A stretch of 48,024 nt of DNA from Candidatus Gottesmanbacteria bacterium (GTDB lineage: Bacteria; Patescibacteriota; Microgenomatia; UBA10105; UBA927), in NCBI GenBank assembly GCA_016214885.1, contig JACRMP010000011.1, forward strand, positions 1-48,024, read 5' to 3'. A program made the position numbers and the translations under genes. The notes beneath the pieces are model-generated. The model saw only the letters and a program-made list of their open reading frames with translations. It did not search any database and was not told the origin of the DNA. Within the stretch, counting starts at the first letter, position 1. Each line of letters starts with the position of its first letter. This document shows positions 17,894 through 24,766 of this stretch, one piece after another.

Positions 17894-17906
17894 ATTGTGA
17901 TATAGT
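17878..17906 (+). promoter_or_regulatory. Strong promoter of the T-box/tyrS operon
   Basis: TTGACA (17878-17883), a 17-nt spacer and TATAGT (17901-17906) are almost consensus. Transcription should start near 17913 and run into the T-box leader. Confidence 0.85.
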
Positions 17907-18141
17907 TTTTATCAACAATTGAATACGAAAAGCACTGAAGGTGATGAAGTAGTAGCTAGTCTGAGACAAGAGAGAGGAGACGGTTGGTGCAAGATCTCCC
18001 GTTAGATTACCTGCGAAATACTCGCCTGAGCTGAAAGGTTGAACATCCGCCAGTTGGCGGACAGTAGACCAATCCGGGTAAGCCCGTAACAGCAGAATGT
18101 GAATGTCGCAAATGCGGAGTTCACAAATGAGGCTTAGGTAG

Positions 18142-18165
18142 AACCGACCTCTGGTCGGTTTTTTT
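18142..18165 (+). terminator. Hairpin with T run inside the T-box leader
   Basis: AACCGACC (18142-18149), loop TCT and GGTCGGTT (18153-18160) form a perfect 8-bp stem followed by T to 18165. It stands between Stem I and the T-box motif, where T-box leaders normally have only Stem III. By sequence it is a full intrinsic terminator. Confidence 0.7.
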
Positions 18166-18240
18166 GTGGCTAAAATGCCGCTTTTTAGCGCGTGAACGCT
18201 CCCCTAAGCAAACCAAGGTGGTACCGCGTGGTAAAAAAAT

Positions 18241-18288
18241 ACCCCGCCCTTGTTCCTGATTATTTCAGGGATGAGGTCGGGGTTTTTT
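18241..18288 (+). terminator. T-box regulated terminator
   Basis: ACCCCG (18241-18246) pairs with CGGGGT (18278-18283), with an inner CCTGA/TCAGG helix (18255-18259 and 18265-18269), followed by a T run to 18288. It directly follows the T-box motif and is the expected switch terminator. Confidence 0.88.
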
Positions 18289-18290
18289 GT

Positions 18291-18384
18291 GGCAACAGCA
18301 TAGTGATAAGCAAATATTGCTGAGGTAGCCCCTCAAAGCAACTGGGGCAACAGCATAGTGATAAGCAAATATTGCTGAGGTAGC
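18291..18384 (+). repeat. 39-bp direct repeat covering the 5' end of the tRNA-like gene
   Basis: The same 39 bases stand at 18291-18329 and 18346-18384 (offset 55 bp). Each copy holds an AGCAA-ATA-TTGCT hairpin and ends in GCTGAGGTAGC, the 5' acceptor strand and first D-arm bases of the tRNA-like gene. The first copy is followed by CCCTCAAAGC, which can fold back on TGAGG. The unit looks like a partial tandem duplication of the tRNA-like gene's front part. Confidence 0.9.
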
Positions 18385-18460
18385 AAAGGGGACAACTGCG
18401 GCTGTCGGTTAGACAGCTGGTCAACAGATCTACGGAGGTTCGAATCCTCCCCTCAGCACC
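18374..18460 (+). tRNA. Class II tRNA-like gene with aberrant anticodon loop
   Basis: An 85-nt cloverleaf can be drawn: acceptor GCTGAGG (18374-18380) with CCTCAGC (18451-18457), then A73 and CC; a D arm with GCA/TGC; an anticodon stem GCTGT/ACAGC (18401-18405 and 18413-18417 approximately); a long variable arm (GGTC-AACA-GATC); and a perfect T arm GGAGG-TTCGAAT-CCTCC (18434-18450). Long variable arm, G1-C72 and A73 are all found in bacterial tRNA-Tyr. The anticodon loop reads CGGTTAG: the centred triplet is GTT (Asn), position 33 is G instead of the universal U, and 38 is G. Such a loop should decode poorly. It could be a degenerate tRNA-Tyr, or an RNA with a non-translational task. It is co-transcribed behind the T-box leader. 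Confidence 0.6.
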
Positions 18461-18499
18461 CGTGTTATGCATTATTTTTTGCACGGAGAGGAGGTGTAT

Positions 18500-19426
18500 A
18501 TGAACGATAAAGAAATATCGCGGTCATTGGGCCGTGAATTTGGTCAAGGACTACGGAGAACAAGCGGCTACGAAGAAACCAGAGCACGAATGGAAAGTGA
18601 GGGCTTGTCCGATGAGCTTCTCAACAGGACTCCGCCGGTGGGACTTAATCTGCAGCTTTTATCGGAAATGTCCGGTATCCATTTACTATCGCAGCGCATA
18701 AACCGGCACCCTGTTTCCGTCGCCATGCTGGGACTAGCGAGCATTGATGGGGTAGAGGATACCGAGCGGTTTGTACAACACGCACTCAACACAACACTTA
18801 GTGATTTCCATGTCGTCGACATTGATGAGGATATTATTGCCGAAGTAAACAAACTCAAGCGGGAGAAATCTCTTTCCCATGTAAGCCCGCATCTTATCGA
18901 TGCACGCCACACGGGGCTCGCCGAAAGATCAGTAGATATCGTCATAAGGGATCATACGGGTAACTGCTGCCCTCCTCATATCGATCGGGAAATTGACGCG
19001 GAAACCGCCCGGATTCTTAAGCCGGGGGGTACTTCTATTGTCAATATATCAACAAGCGAGCTACTTCCCACGTCCGAAAACCGGCAGGTTGTAGACCTTT
19101 CGAACGGCATACGTCGGAACACTGCGATAACTGACGCGTTACAAAATCATATATACGATCTGGCACAATTTAAACAGGAATTCGGTGAAGAAATGGAGAG
19201 CTTGCGGGGAAATCTTGTCGAAATTGAGCACCCAGGAGGCTTTGTTGTATTCGGCGAAGATCCCGATGGTCATGGGGAATGGTTCAGGAGTTTGGGTGAT
19301 CACCTGAATCTATGGCAGCGGTTAGGGTTTATTGTCAGCGATCTTAAAAGCAGGTTTGGCAACGATAGCCATACTCCGCCGCTTATGTGTATGCGTCACA
19401 ATATTGTGCTTACCAGGAAGGAGTAA
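18500..19426 (+). CDS. Putative class I SAM-dependent methyltransferase
   Basis: The 308-residue protein has a Rossmann core: a motif-I-like strand and loop VSVAMLGLASIDG (72-84), the acidic strand DFHVVDIDED (102-111), ARHTGLAERSVDIVIRDHTG (135-154) and the post-motif ILKPGGTSIVNIS (172-184). The glycine loop is not the canonical GxGxG, so substrate and even methyl transfer are not certain. No membrane segment is seen. The start is set by GGAGAGGAGG just before ATG 18500. It follows the tRNA-like gene in the T-box-controlled transcript and is 6 nt upstream of the PLP enzyme, so the two should act in one pathway. Its presence in a tyrS operon could point to tyrosine or tRNA chemistry (inference). 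Confidence 0.7.
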   Translation: MNDKEISRSLGREFGQGLRRTSGYEETRARMESEGLSDELLNRTPPVGLNLQLLSEMSGIHLLSQRINRHPVSVAMLGLASIDGVEDTERFVQHALNTTLSDFHVVDIDEDIIAEVNKLKREKSLSHVSPHLIDARHTGLAERSVDIVIRDHTGNCCPPHIDREIDAETARILKPGGTSIVNISTSELLPTSENRQVVDLSNGIRRNTAITDALQNHIYDLAQFKQEFGEEMESLRGNLVEIEHPGGFVVFGEDPDGHGEWFRSLGDHLNLWQRLGFIVSDLKSRFGNDSHTPPLMCMRHNIVLTRKE

Positions 19427-19432
19427 CTCTCT

Positions 19433-20557
19433 ATGAAACTACAAACACGTTGTGTTCATCAAAACGGTCCGTTACTTACTGACGGAGACATTGTTACACC
19501 TGTCCATACGTCGGTGATTTTTGCCATGCGCACCCCTTCTTCAGTAAGCGGTGCCCAATACGGAAGGATACACAACAAAACGAGGGCAAGTGCAGAATCA
19601 GTACTGGCCGGAATACACAATGCAAAATTCGGAATTACAGCATCCAGCGGATCCGCTGCAATTACTGCAGTATGTTTGCTGTTACACCAAAAAAGCATTG
19701 TGCTGCATCACACCGAACTGTATGAAGGAACAAGGCGTATTCTGCGAACGATTATGCAGCCATTCGGGGTGACGGCTGTTCCTGTTAATTTTCACAATGT
19801 ATCGCTTGCCGGCAACGAAATAGCAAAAATAAAGCCATCATTAGTGTGGCTGGAAACACCCACAAATCCATCGCTCCGGCTGCTTGACATTGCCCGCATT
19901 GCAGCGATTGCCCGAAAGAATGAGGCATTACTTGCCGTCGATACAACCATGTGCTCCGGCCTGCTGCAACAACCGCTCGTACATGGTGCCGATATTGTCG
20001 TGGAAAGCCTCACCAAAAATCTTAATGGCCACAGCGATGCGCTTGGCGGATTTGTGGGTACAAATAACAAAAACCTTGCGCAGAAATTACGGTTTCTTAT
20101 ACAAACGACGGGTATGGTGCTTGACCCTGTTTCGGCATCTCTTATATTACGCGGTATCAAAACCGCTCCCGTACGCATAAAAGCGCAGCAGCAATCCGCG
20201 CAAACTGTAGGCAAATGGCTGAGCCATCATCCGCTTATTCGGCAGGTATTAATTCCGGGAAAAATGAATAGCGAAGAACGGCTCCTGTTACGACGACAAA
20301 TGTCCGGGAGGGGACAGCTTATTTCATTCATATTGAAACAACATGCTGACCCGATATCGACCATAGAAAAACTCCGGTTGATTTGCATAGCACATTCTTT
20401 CGGAGGAACAGAGACGATAATCCAACACCCGGCATCTATGATGGATTGGTCCCGACTAACGGAAGATCTCCCGGACAGACAGCTGCTGCGCCTTTCTGTC
20501 GGATTGGAACACCCTGAGGACATTATAAACGACCTAAAACAGGCTCTGGAACAATAG
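19433..20557 (+). CDS. PLP-dependent enzyme, cystathionine gamma-lyase/synthase family
   Basis: This 374-residue protein fits the Cys/Met-metabolism PLP family (fold type I). Seen motifs: YGRIHNKT (43-50, the Y-x-R-x-x-N substrate/phosphate loop of the neighbouring subunit, but with the usual Pro lost), SSGSAA (71-76, PLP phosphate), LETPTNPSLRLLDI (140-153), Asp170 in AVDTT (PLP ring nitrogen) and Lys195 in SLTKNLNGHSDALGG (Schiff base). Members act on cystathionine, homocysteine, O-acylhomoserine or methionine; the reaction cannot be chosen from sequence alone. AAGGAG at 19419-19424 precedes ATG 19433. Its place between a methyltransferase and tyrS behind a Tyr T-box is unusual for this family, which is normally in methionine or cysteine regulons. 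Confidence 0.88.
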   Translation: MKLQTRCVHQNGPLLTDGDIVTPVHTSVIFAMRTPSSVSGAQYGRIHNKTRASAESVLAGIHNAKFGITASSGSAAITAVCLLLHQKSIVLHHTELYEGTRRILRTIMQPFGVTAVPVNFHNVSLAGNEIAKIKPSLVWLETPTNPSLRLLDIARIAAIARKNEALLAVDTTMCSGLLQQPLVHGADIVVESLTKNLNGHSDALGGFVGTNNKNLAQKLRFLIQTTGMVLDPVSASLILRGIKTAPVRIKAQQQSAQTVGKWLSHHPLIRQVLIPGKMNSEERLLLRRQMSGRGQLISFILKQHADPISTIEKLRLICIAHSFGGTETIIQHPASMMDWSRLTEDLPDRQLLRLSVGLEHPEDIINDLKQALEQ

Positions 20558-20589
20558 GTGTGCCTGTGATATAGATAAAGGAGGAAACT

Positions 20590-21777
20590 ATGGATACTAT
20601 TGAAGAACTGTTGACCAGAGGTGTGGAAAATATTATTCCGGGTAAAGAAAAACTCCGGGAGTTACTTTCCGGCGGCAAAAAGCTAAATATATATTTAGGC
20701 ATCGATCCCACTGCCACTCAAATCCATATCGGACATGCAGTGCCGTTACGAAAGCTTAACGCATTTGCCCAGCTTGGCCACAATGTCATGTTCCTTATTG
20801 GAGACTTTACCGCCCTTATCGGCGACACCTCTGATAAAGATACAGAACGGCCGGTGCTTACCAGCGAACAGATTCAGGCAAACTTTGAAACCTATAAAAA
20901 ACAGGCGGAAAAAGTTCTAGATTTTTCAAAAATAACGGTCGTTCATAACAGCGATTGGCTGAAAAAACTGGCCTTTACTGACATCGTCAAGCTTACCCAG
21001 CATTTTTCGGCCGGAGACTTTGTAAGCCGTGAACTTATCAAAAAGCGCCTCACTGAAGGAAAAAAGGTAGGACTCCATGAGCTTTTATACCCGGTCATGC
21101 AGGGGTATGACAGCTATTTCCTGGATACCGATATCCAACTCGGCGGCACCGACCAGACGTTTAATATGCAGGCCGGACGCGTGTTACAGAAGGATTTGCG
21201 CCACAAAGAATCATTTATTATCGCGAACGGCTTTCTGGAGGGCACCGACGGCCGAAAAATGAGCAAAAGCTGGGGCAATGCCATATGGCTCACTGACGAA
21301 CCCAAAGAAATGTTCGGGAAAGTCATGTCGCTCAGGGATGAACTGATCGTCCAGTATTTCACCCTGGCGACAAATATTTCTATGGATGAAATAACCAGGA
21401 TAAAAACCCGACTGGACGCAAAAGAAAACCCCATGACCCTCAAAAAAGAGCTGGCACACCGGTTGGTGAGCGAACTGCATTCGGAAGATCTGGCAAACGA
21501 CGCTACGGCAGACTTTGAGAAACGGTTCCAGAAGGGGAAAGTATCGGAGTCGGCGCTTCCTGTTGTGTCGCTTAACTCGCTCAAAACAGACAGCCCGACT
21601 GCTGACGCATTGGTTGCATTCGGCTTGGCGTCCAGCAAATCAGAAGCCAAGCGTCTCATTGAGCAAAAAGCGGTTAAAATTAACGGCATTGTAGTTGCTT
21701 CATCAAAGGATCCAGTCAAACTGCAGAAAAATGATACGGTTGAAGTGGGTAGAAAAGCTGTTAAAATTGAATCCTGA
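20590..21777 (+). CDS. tyrS: Tyrosyl-tRNA synthetase
   Basis: TyrRS charges tRNA-Tyr. The 395 residues carry the class I signatures HIGH (46-49) and KMSKS (223-227), the tyrosine pocket YPVMQGYDSYFL (167-178) with the Gln and Asp that contact the substrate, GGTDQ (185-189), and a C-terminal S4 domain (about 325-392) that grips the anticodon region and long variable arm. AAAGGAGG just before ATG 20590 gives strong translation. It is the last gene of the T-box operon, and the Tyr specifier in the leader fits it. Nothing suggests altered amino-acid specificity. Confidence 0.97.
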   Translation: MDTIEELLTRGVENIIPGKEKLRELLSGGKKLNIYLGIDPTATQIHIGHAVPLRKLNAFAQLGHNVMFLIGDFTALIGDTSDKDTERPVLTSEQIQANFETYKKQAEKVLDFSKITVVHNSDWLKKLAFTDIVKLTQHFSAGDFVSRELIKKRLTEGKKVGLHELLYPVMQGYDSYFLDTDIQLGGTDQTFNMQAGRVLQKDLRHKESFIIANGFLEGTDGRKMSKSWGNAIWLTDEPKEMFGKVMSLRDELIVQYFTLATNISMDEITRIKTRLDAKENPMTLKKELAHRLVSELHSEDLANDATADFEKRFQKGKVSESALPVVSLNSLKTDSPTADALVAFGLASSKSEAKRLIEQKAVKINGIVVASSKDPVKLQKNDTVEVGRKAVKIES

Positions 21778-21845
21778 TATGACCGGGTAGTAGAATTTCG
21801 CCACGCTTTCGTTCATTGCGCGTGGAATAGATTACCTGTACATAC

Positions 21846-21910
21846 TATAATTATTTACAAAGAAAGGAACTGAAATTTCGTCAGCGTAAAACGCAATGGT
21901 CGAAATTTCA
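21846..21910 (+). promoter_or_regulatory. -10 box and inverted repeat upstream of the small membrane peptide
   Basis: TATAAT at 21846-21851 has no good -35 box. Downstream, TGAAATTTCG (21871-21880) and CGAAATTTCA (21901-21910) form a perfect 10-bp inverted repeat with an inner GCGT/ACGC pair (21884-21887, 21891-21894). In RNA this is a long hairpin ending 8 nt before ATG 21919; AAAGGAA (21864-21870) lies before it. An upstream hairpin CCACGC/GCGTGG (21801-21825) may end the tyrS transcript, though without a T run. Confidence 0.5.
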
Positions 21911-21918
21911 CAACCCGG

Positions 21919-22029
21919 ATGAATTTTTTCCGTAAACACGAAAAGGTCTGGAAAGTTATTGTTGTTATATCAACGGTAGCTCTTATCGCAACCTCGTTTG
22001 TCCCGCTTCTTGCGGGCGGCTTGCAGTAA
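21919..22029 (+). CDS. 36-residue single-span membrane peptide
   Basis: The ORF encodes a short basic head (MNFFRKHEKVWK) and one hydrophobic helix (about 13-33: VIVVISTVALIATSFVPLLAG). Peptides of this layout after short aromatic-basic heads are frequent in candidate-phyla genomes, but I cannot assign a function. It has no Shine-Dalgarno next to the ATG; a 10-bp inverted repeat ends 8 nt before it. The TAA is followed after 32 nt by the -10 box of the next gene, so it is its own unit. Confidence 0.6.
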   Translation: MNFFRKHEKVWKVIVVISTVALIATSFVPLLAGGLQ

Positions 22030-22061
22030 CTAATTTTCCCTCAGGTATTGCCCGCGTACGT

Positions 22062-22067
22062 TATAAT
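22062..22067 (+). promoter_or_regulatory. -10 box of the gene at 22076
   Basis: TATAAT at 22062-22067 ends 8 nt before ATG 22076, so transcription should begin at or next to the start codon. No -35 match is evident. Confidence 0.55.
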
Positions 22068-22075
22068 ATGCCCGT

Positions 22076-22528
22076 ATGACGGCACACGCCGAACGGATAG
22101 AAAAACTGGTAGACCAATACGGAGCAACCCAACTCAATACTCTCGAACATCTTGGGGGAGGTAATCTCCGGTCGCTAGCACGCACCATATGGATGGGTTT
22201 TGGACTCTATACCGGCGATGACATAGGTATCGCGCGATTCCTGGCGCCTCTACCCATGACAGTTACCCCGATGCCTACATTTACCTACACCCGCTTCCTT
22301 TTTCCGTTCCCATTGTTTGAGTTAGGAATACACTCCCATGATTGCCTGCCTTGGCCATATGATGATCATTTACGCACCAGAATCAGGCACACACCAATTG
22401 TGGATGCACTACTTAATGGAGCAGTTAACATACATGAAGGTATCAATGTACATGAGGATAGGGGAAGAATACTCCTCCATCTTGTGCACGCGACGGTTAT
22501 GACTGCTCACGAAAAAGGTTTACAGTAA
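22076..22528 (+). CDS. Hypothetical protein
   Basis: I do not recognise this 150-residue protein. It has no signal peptide; the middle is rich in Pro, Phe and Thr (ARFLAPLPMTVTPMPTFTYTRFLFPFPLF) and the second half is rich in His, Asp and Arg (GIHSHDCLPWPYDDH, NIHEGINVHEDRGR), which might bind metal. It appears to be translated from a leaderless mRNA. It is not linked to its neighbours by spacing: 46 nt from the small peptide and about 175 nt before recG. That gap (22529-22690) shows nothing beyond the recG promoter. Confidence 0.65.
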   Translation: MTAHAERIEKLVDQYGATQLNTLEHLGGGNLRSLARTIWMGFGLYTGDDIGIARFLAPLPMTVTPMPTFTYTRFLFPFPLFELGIHSHDCLPWPYDDHLRTRIRHTPIVDALLNGAVNIHEGINVHEDRGRILLHLVHATVMTAHEKGLQ

Positions 22529-22690
22529 ATCTTCCGGATCATTGCCCCCGTAAACTTGGTAGAAACGGAACTTAACCGATGCACCACGTACACGGGTACC
22601 CTCAGGCACGAAACTCAACCTTATACCACCTATTTGAAGCAAATCAACTGGCCACCAAAAAAAAGAAAACTCATCTACTGGTAATCGCGA

Positions 22691-22696
22691 TATAAT
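22691..22696 (+). promoter_or_regulatory. -10 box of recG
   Basis: TATAAT at 22691-22696 lies 6 nt before ATG 22703, again predicting a leaderless transcript. No good -35 box is seen. Confidence 0.5.
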
Positions 22697-22702
22697 AGGG
22701 GA

Positions 22703-24485
22703 ATGGATTTACAATTAACGTCCCCCGTCCAATATGTGCCCCGCGTCGGACCCCGCATGGTATCACTTCTCAAAAAAATCGGTATTGAAACCGTTTACCA
22801 GCTTCTCTGTACCTAACGAAAACCCTGCACGAAGGGGACACACTTAGTGCTTCGGGAAGAATTGACTGGTTCGGACAAAAAATCGTATTAAGTTCACCCG
22901 AATATGAAGTGCTTAAAGGCGCAGGGGAGCAGCAGACCAGCCTGCACACCGGCAGATTAGTCCCCGTATATCCGGAAACGGAGGGGCTTAGCTCCAAATG
23001 GCTTAGGGGCAGGATTGCATTTGTTCTGGAACAGTGCCTGCCGATGGTCAAAGAAACTTTACCGGATCACATACGGGCGTCCCAGCATTTTCCGCTTCTC
23101 ACTGATGCCATCAGGGAGATCCATTTTCCCAATAACGAACAATCTGCCAATCTTGCACGCCGCAGGCTTGCATTTGATGAAATCTTTCTATTGGTACTCC
23201 GGAGCAGACAGCAAAAACGAGAATGGAAAACGACATTGCGGGCAACCCCATTTACCCTGACCCCCCAAGCACAAAAAAAATTTCTTGGAAGCCTGCCATT
23301 TGTCCTTACGGAAGATCAACAGCAGGCTACAAACGAAATCGCATCCGATATGGCAATGCCTACTCCCATGAACAGACTCCTTGAAGGAGACGTAGGAGCA
23401 GGGAAGACAGTGGTGGCAGCAGCGGGTATGTATGCCGTTTGTACCCAGGGCAGCAGCACCGCCCTCCTTGCTCCCACCCAAATACTCGCACAGCAGCACG
23501 CGGCAACGCTCCGGGAAATTCTCGAAAAACCCCACGGCATACCGGTGCATCTCATCATGGGTGGATCCGCAAAAAAAACACTAATACCCAAAAACGCGCA
23601 TCCTGGTTCGGTGTTACCCAAAGGGGACTACTGCGGAATCAATCCAAACATGCACGGGTTCCTCACCAACTCACGATGACCGCAACGCCCATCCCGCGCA
23701 CCATTGCCCAGACAGTATTCGGAAATCTGGATCTTTCGGTTCTTCACGGGCTCCCCAGCGGCAGAAAACCGGTAAAAACTTGGGTAGTGCCCAAAAACAA
23801 ACGTACGGCAGCGTATGCGTGGATGAAAAAGGAATTAACAGAGTCCCACTCTCAGGCGTTTGTCGTTTGCCCGCTTATCGACGATTCCGAAACCCTTACT
23901 ACGGTACGCGCGGCATCGAGTGAACATACCCGCCTCACATCGGTATTTGCACCGCTGCACGTAGGATTACTGCACGGGAGGATGAAACCGGATGAAAAAA
24001 CAGCAGCGCTCGAACGCTTACGCCGCGGCAGTGACGATATTCTTGTATCTACCCCCGTCGTGGAGGTGGGTATTGATATACCGGATGCAACCATCATGGT
24101 GATCGAAGCTGCTGAGCGGTTCGGCCTCTCACAACTCCACCAGCTGCGGGGAAGGGTAGGGAGGCGCGAAAAACCCTCGTACTGCCTGCTGTTTACCGAA
24201 AACGAAACACCCGAGGTGTTAACCCGGCTTAAAGCACTGGAGACCGTGCACAGCGGTCCGGAACTGGCAGAACTTGATCTAACCCTCCGCGGTCCCGGCG
24301 AACTCTTTGGCACAAGACAGCATGGATTACCAGGATTTACGGTAGCAACCCTCTCTGATACCGGACTTATACAGGAGGTAAACCGCGAAGCAGATGCCCT
24401 TATGGAGGCTGATCCTGAGCTCTCACGGTTTCCCTACTTGAGAGAACGCGTCAATGAGAGTAAAATAGAGACTATTCAATCGTAA
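22703..24485 (+). pseudogene. recG: RecG-type DNA helicase, internally deleted and frameshifted
   Basis: RecG is a monomeric helicase that regresses stalled forks. Three pieces in different frames are recognisable. Piece 1 (22703 to about 22805) encodes MDLQLTSPVQYVPRVGPRMVSLLKKIGIETVYQLL. Piece 2 (about 22808-23600) resumes at YLTKTLHEGDTLSASGRIDWFG, so most of the OB-fold wedge domain, perhaps 60-70 residues, is missing; it continues through LTEDQQQATNEIASDM and Walker A LLEGDVGAGKT. Piece 3 (about 23605-24485) resumes at FGVTQRGLL, then TMTATPIPRTIAQTVFG, STPVVEVGIDIPDA, QLRGRVGR and RGPGELFGTRQHG. The stretch between pieces 2 and 3 with Walker B (DEQHR) is absent. Each junction shifts frame. 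As written no active RecG can be made. All other motifs are well kept, so the loss is recent or is an assembly artefact. Confidence 0.88.
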
Positions 24486-24488
24486 CCT

Positions 24489-24692
24489 ATGACACCACTA
24501 CCAAAACGACGCGCATCTAAACGACGCCAAGGCAAACGCGATGCAAGCATCCGGATGAAATTGCCGGGCATTATGGTGTGTGCCAACTGCGGCAAACCAA
24601 GACTTCCTCATCGCGCCTGCAAATCATGCGGGTATTACGCAGGAAGGGCAGTAGTCATTAAAAAAGAAAAGAAAATCAAAAAAAGTTCCTAG
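24489..24692 (+). CDS. rpmF: 50S ribosomal protein L32
   Basis: The 67-residue basic protein has the L32 start MTPLPKRRASKRRQGKRDA and a zinc ribbon made by C-A-N-C and C-K-S-C (CANCGKPRLPHRACKSCGYYAGR). A lysine-rich tail follows. It begins 3 nt after recG and may be co-transcribed with it. Confidence 0.95.
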   Translation: MTPLPKRRASKRRQGKRDASIRMKLPGIMVCANCGKPRLPHRACKSCGYYAGRAVVIKKEKKIKKSS

Positions 24693-24698
24693 TCTCAG

Positions 24699-24746
24699 CG
24701 TGTCAGGATAGCAACGGGTAGAAACCCGCCTTGATATATTGACACG
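24699..24746 (+). repeat. Nested inverted repeat between rpmF and nusB
   Basis: CGTGTCA (24699-24705) pairs with TGACACG (24740-24746), with an inner hairpin CGGGT-AGAA-ACCCG (24715-24728). No T run follows. It may mark the rpmF mRNA end or control nusB. A weak promoter (TTGATA 24731, TAGATT 24755) overlaps it before ATG 24767. Confidence 0.45.
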
Positions 24747-24766
24747 TTGATACATAGATTCTGTTC

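Larger units (their letters stand above)
17913..18288 (+). promoter_or_regulatory. T-box riboswitch leader, tyrosine type
   Basis: T-box leaders sense uncharged tRNA and let transcription continue when it binds. Stem I can be folded: GGTGA (17940-17944) with TCGCC (18022-18026), AGTA (17948-17951) opposite GAA (18015-18017) as loop E, TAGTCT (17957-17962) with AGATTA (18004-18009), GGAGA with TCTCC at the tip, and the conserved GGTTGGTGCAAG at 17982-17993. The specifier loop between GAA and the lower helix holds ATAC, with TAC (18019-18021), a Tyr codon. The antiterminator T-box motif AAGGTGGTACCGCG is at 18215-18228; its TGGT bulge fits a tRNA ending in ACCA. Two terminators lie in the leader. 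tyrS is the fourth gene element downstream, which agrees with the Tyr specifier. Confidence 0.93.

Noticed and set aside
18409-18411. UUA in the tRNA-like loop as an ochre anticodon that could read the UAA in thrS
   Set aside because: UUA is at positions 35-37, not 34-36, in the best fold. UAA ends many genes here (infC, rplT, pheS, gyrB), so general suppression is unlikely. The coincidence is worth knowing but not supported.
18260-18484. 74-codon - strand frame reading GAEGRIRTSVDLL
   Set aside because: It is antisense to the tRNA-like gene; peptides of this look are a common misannotation of tRNA complements.
22529-22702. Further gene or RNA between the hypothetical gene and recG
   Set aside because: No open frame with coding character, no stable hairpin or known RNA motif; only the recG -10 box is seen.
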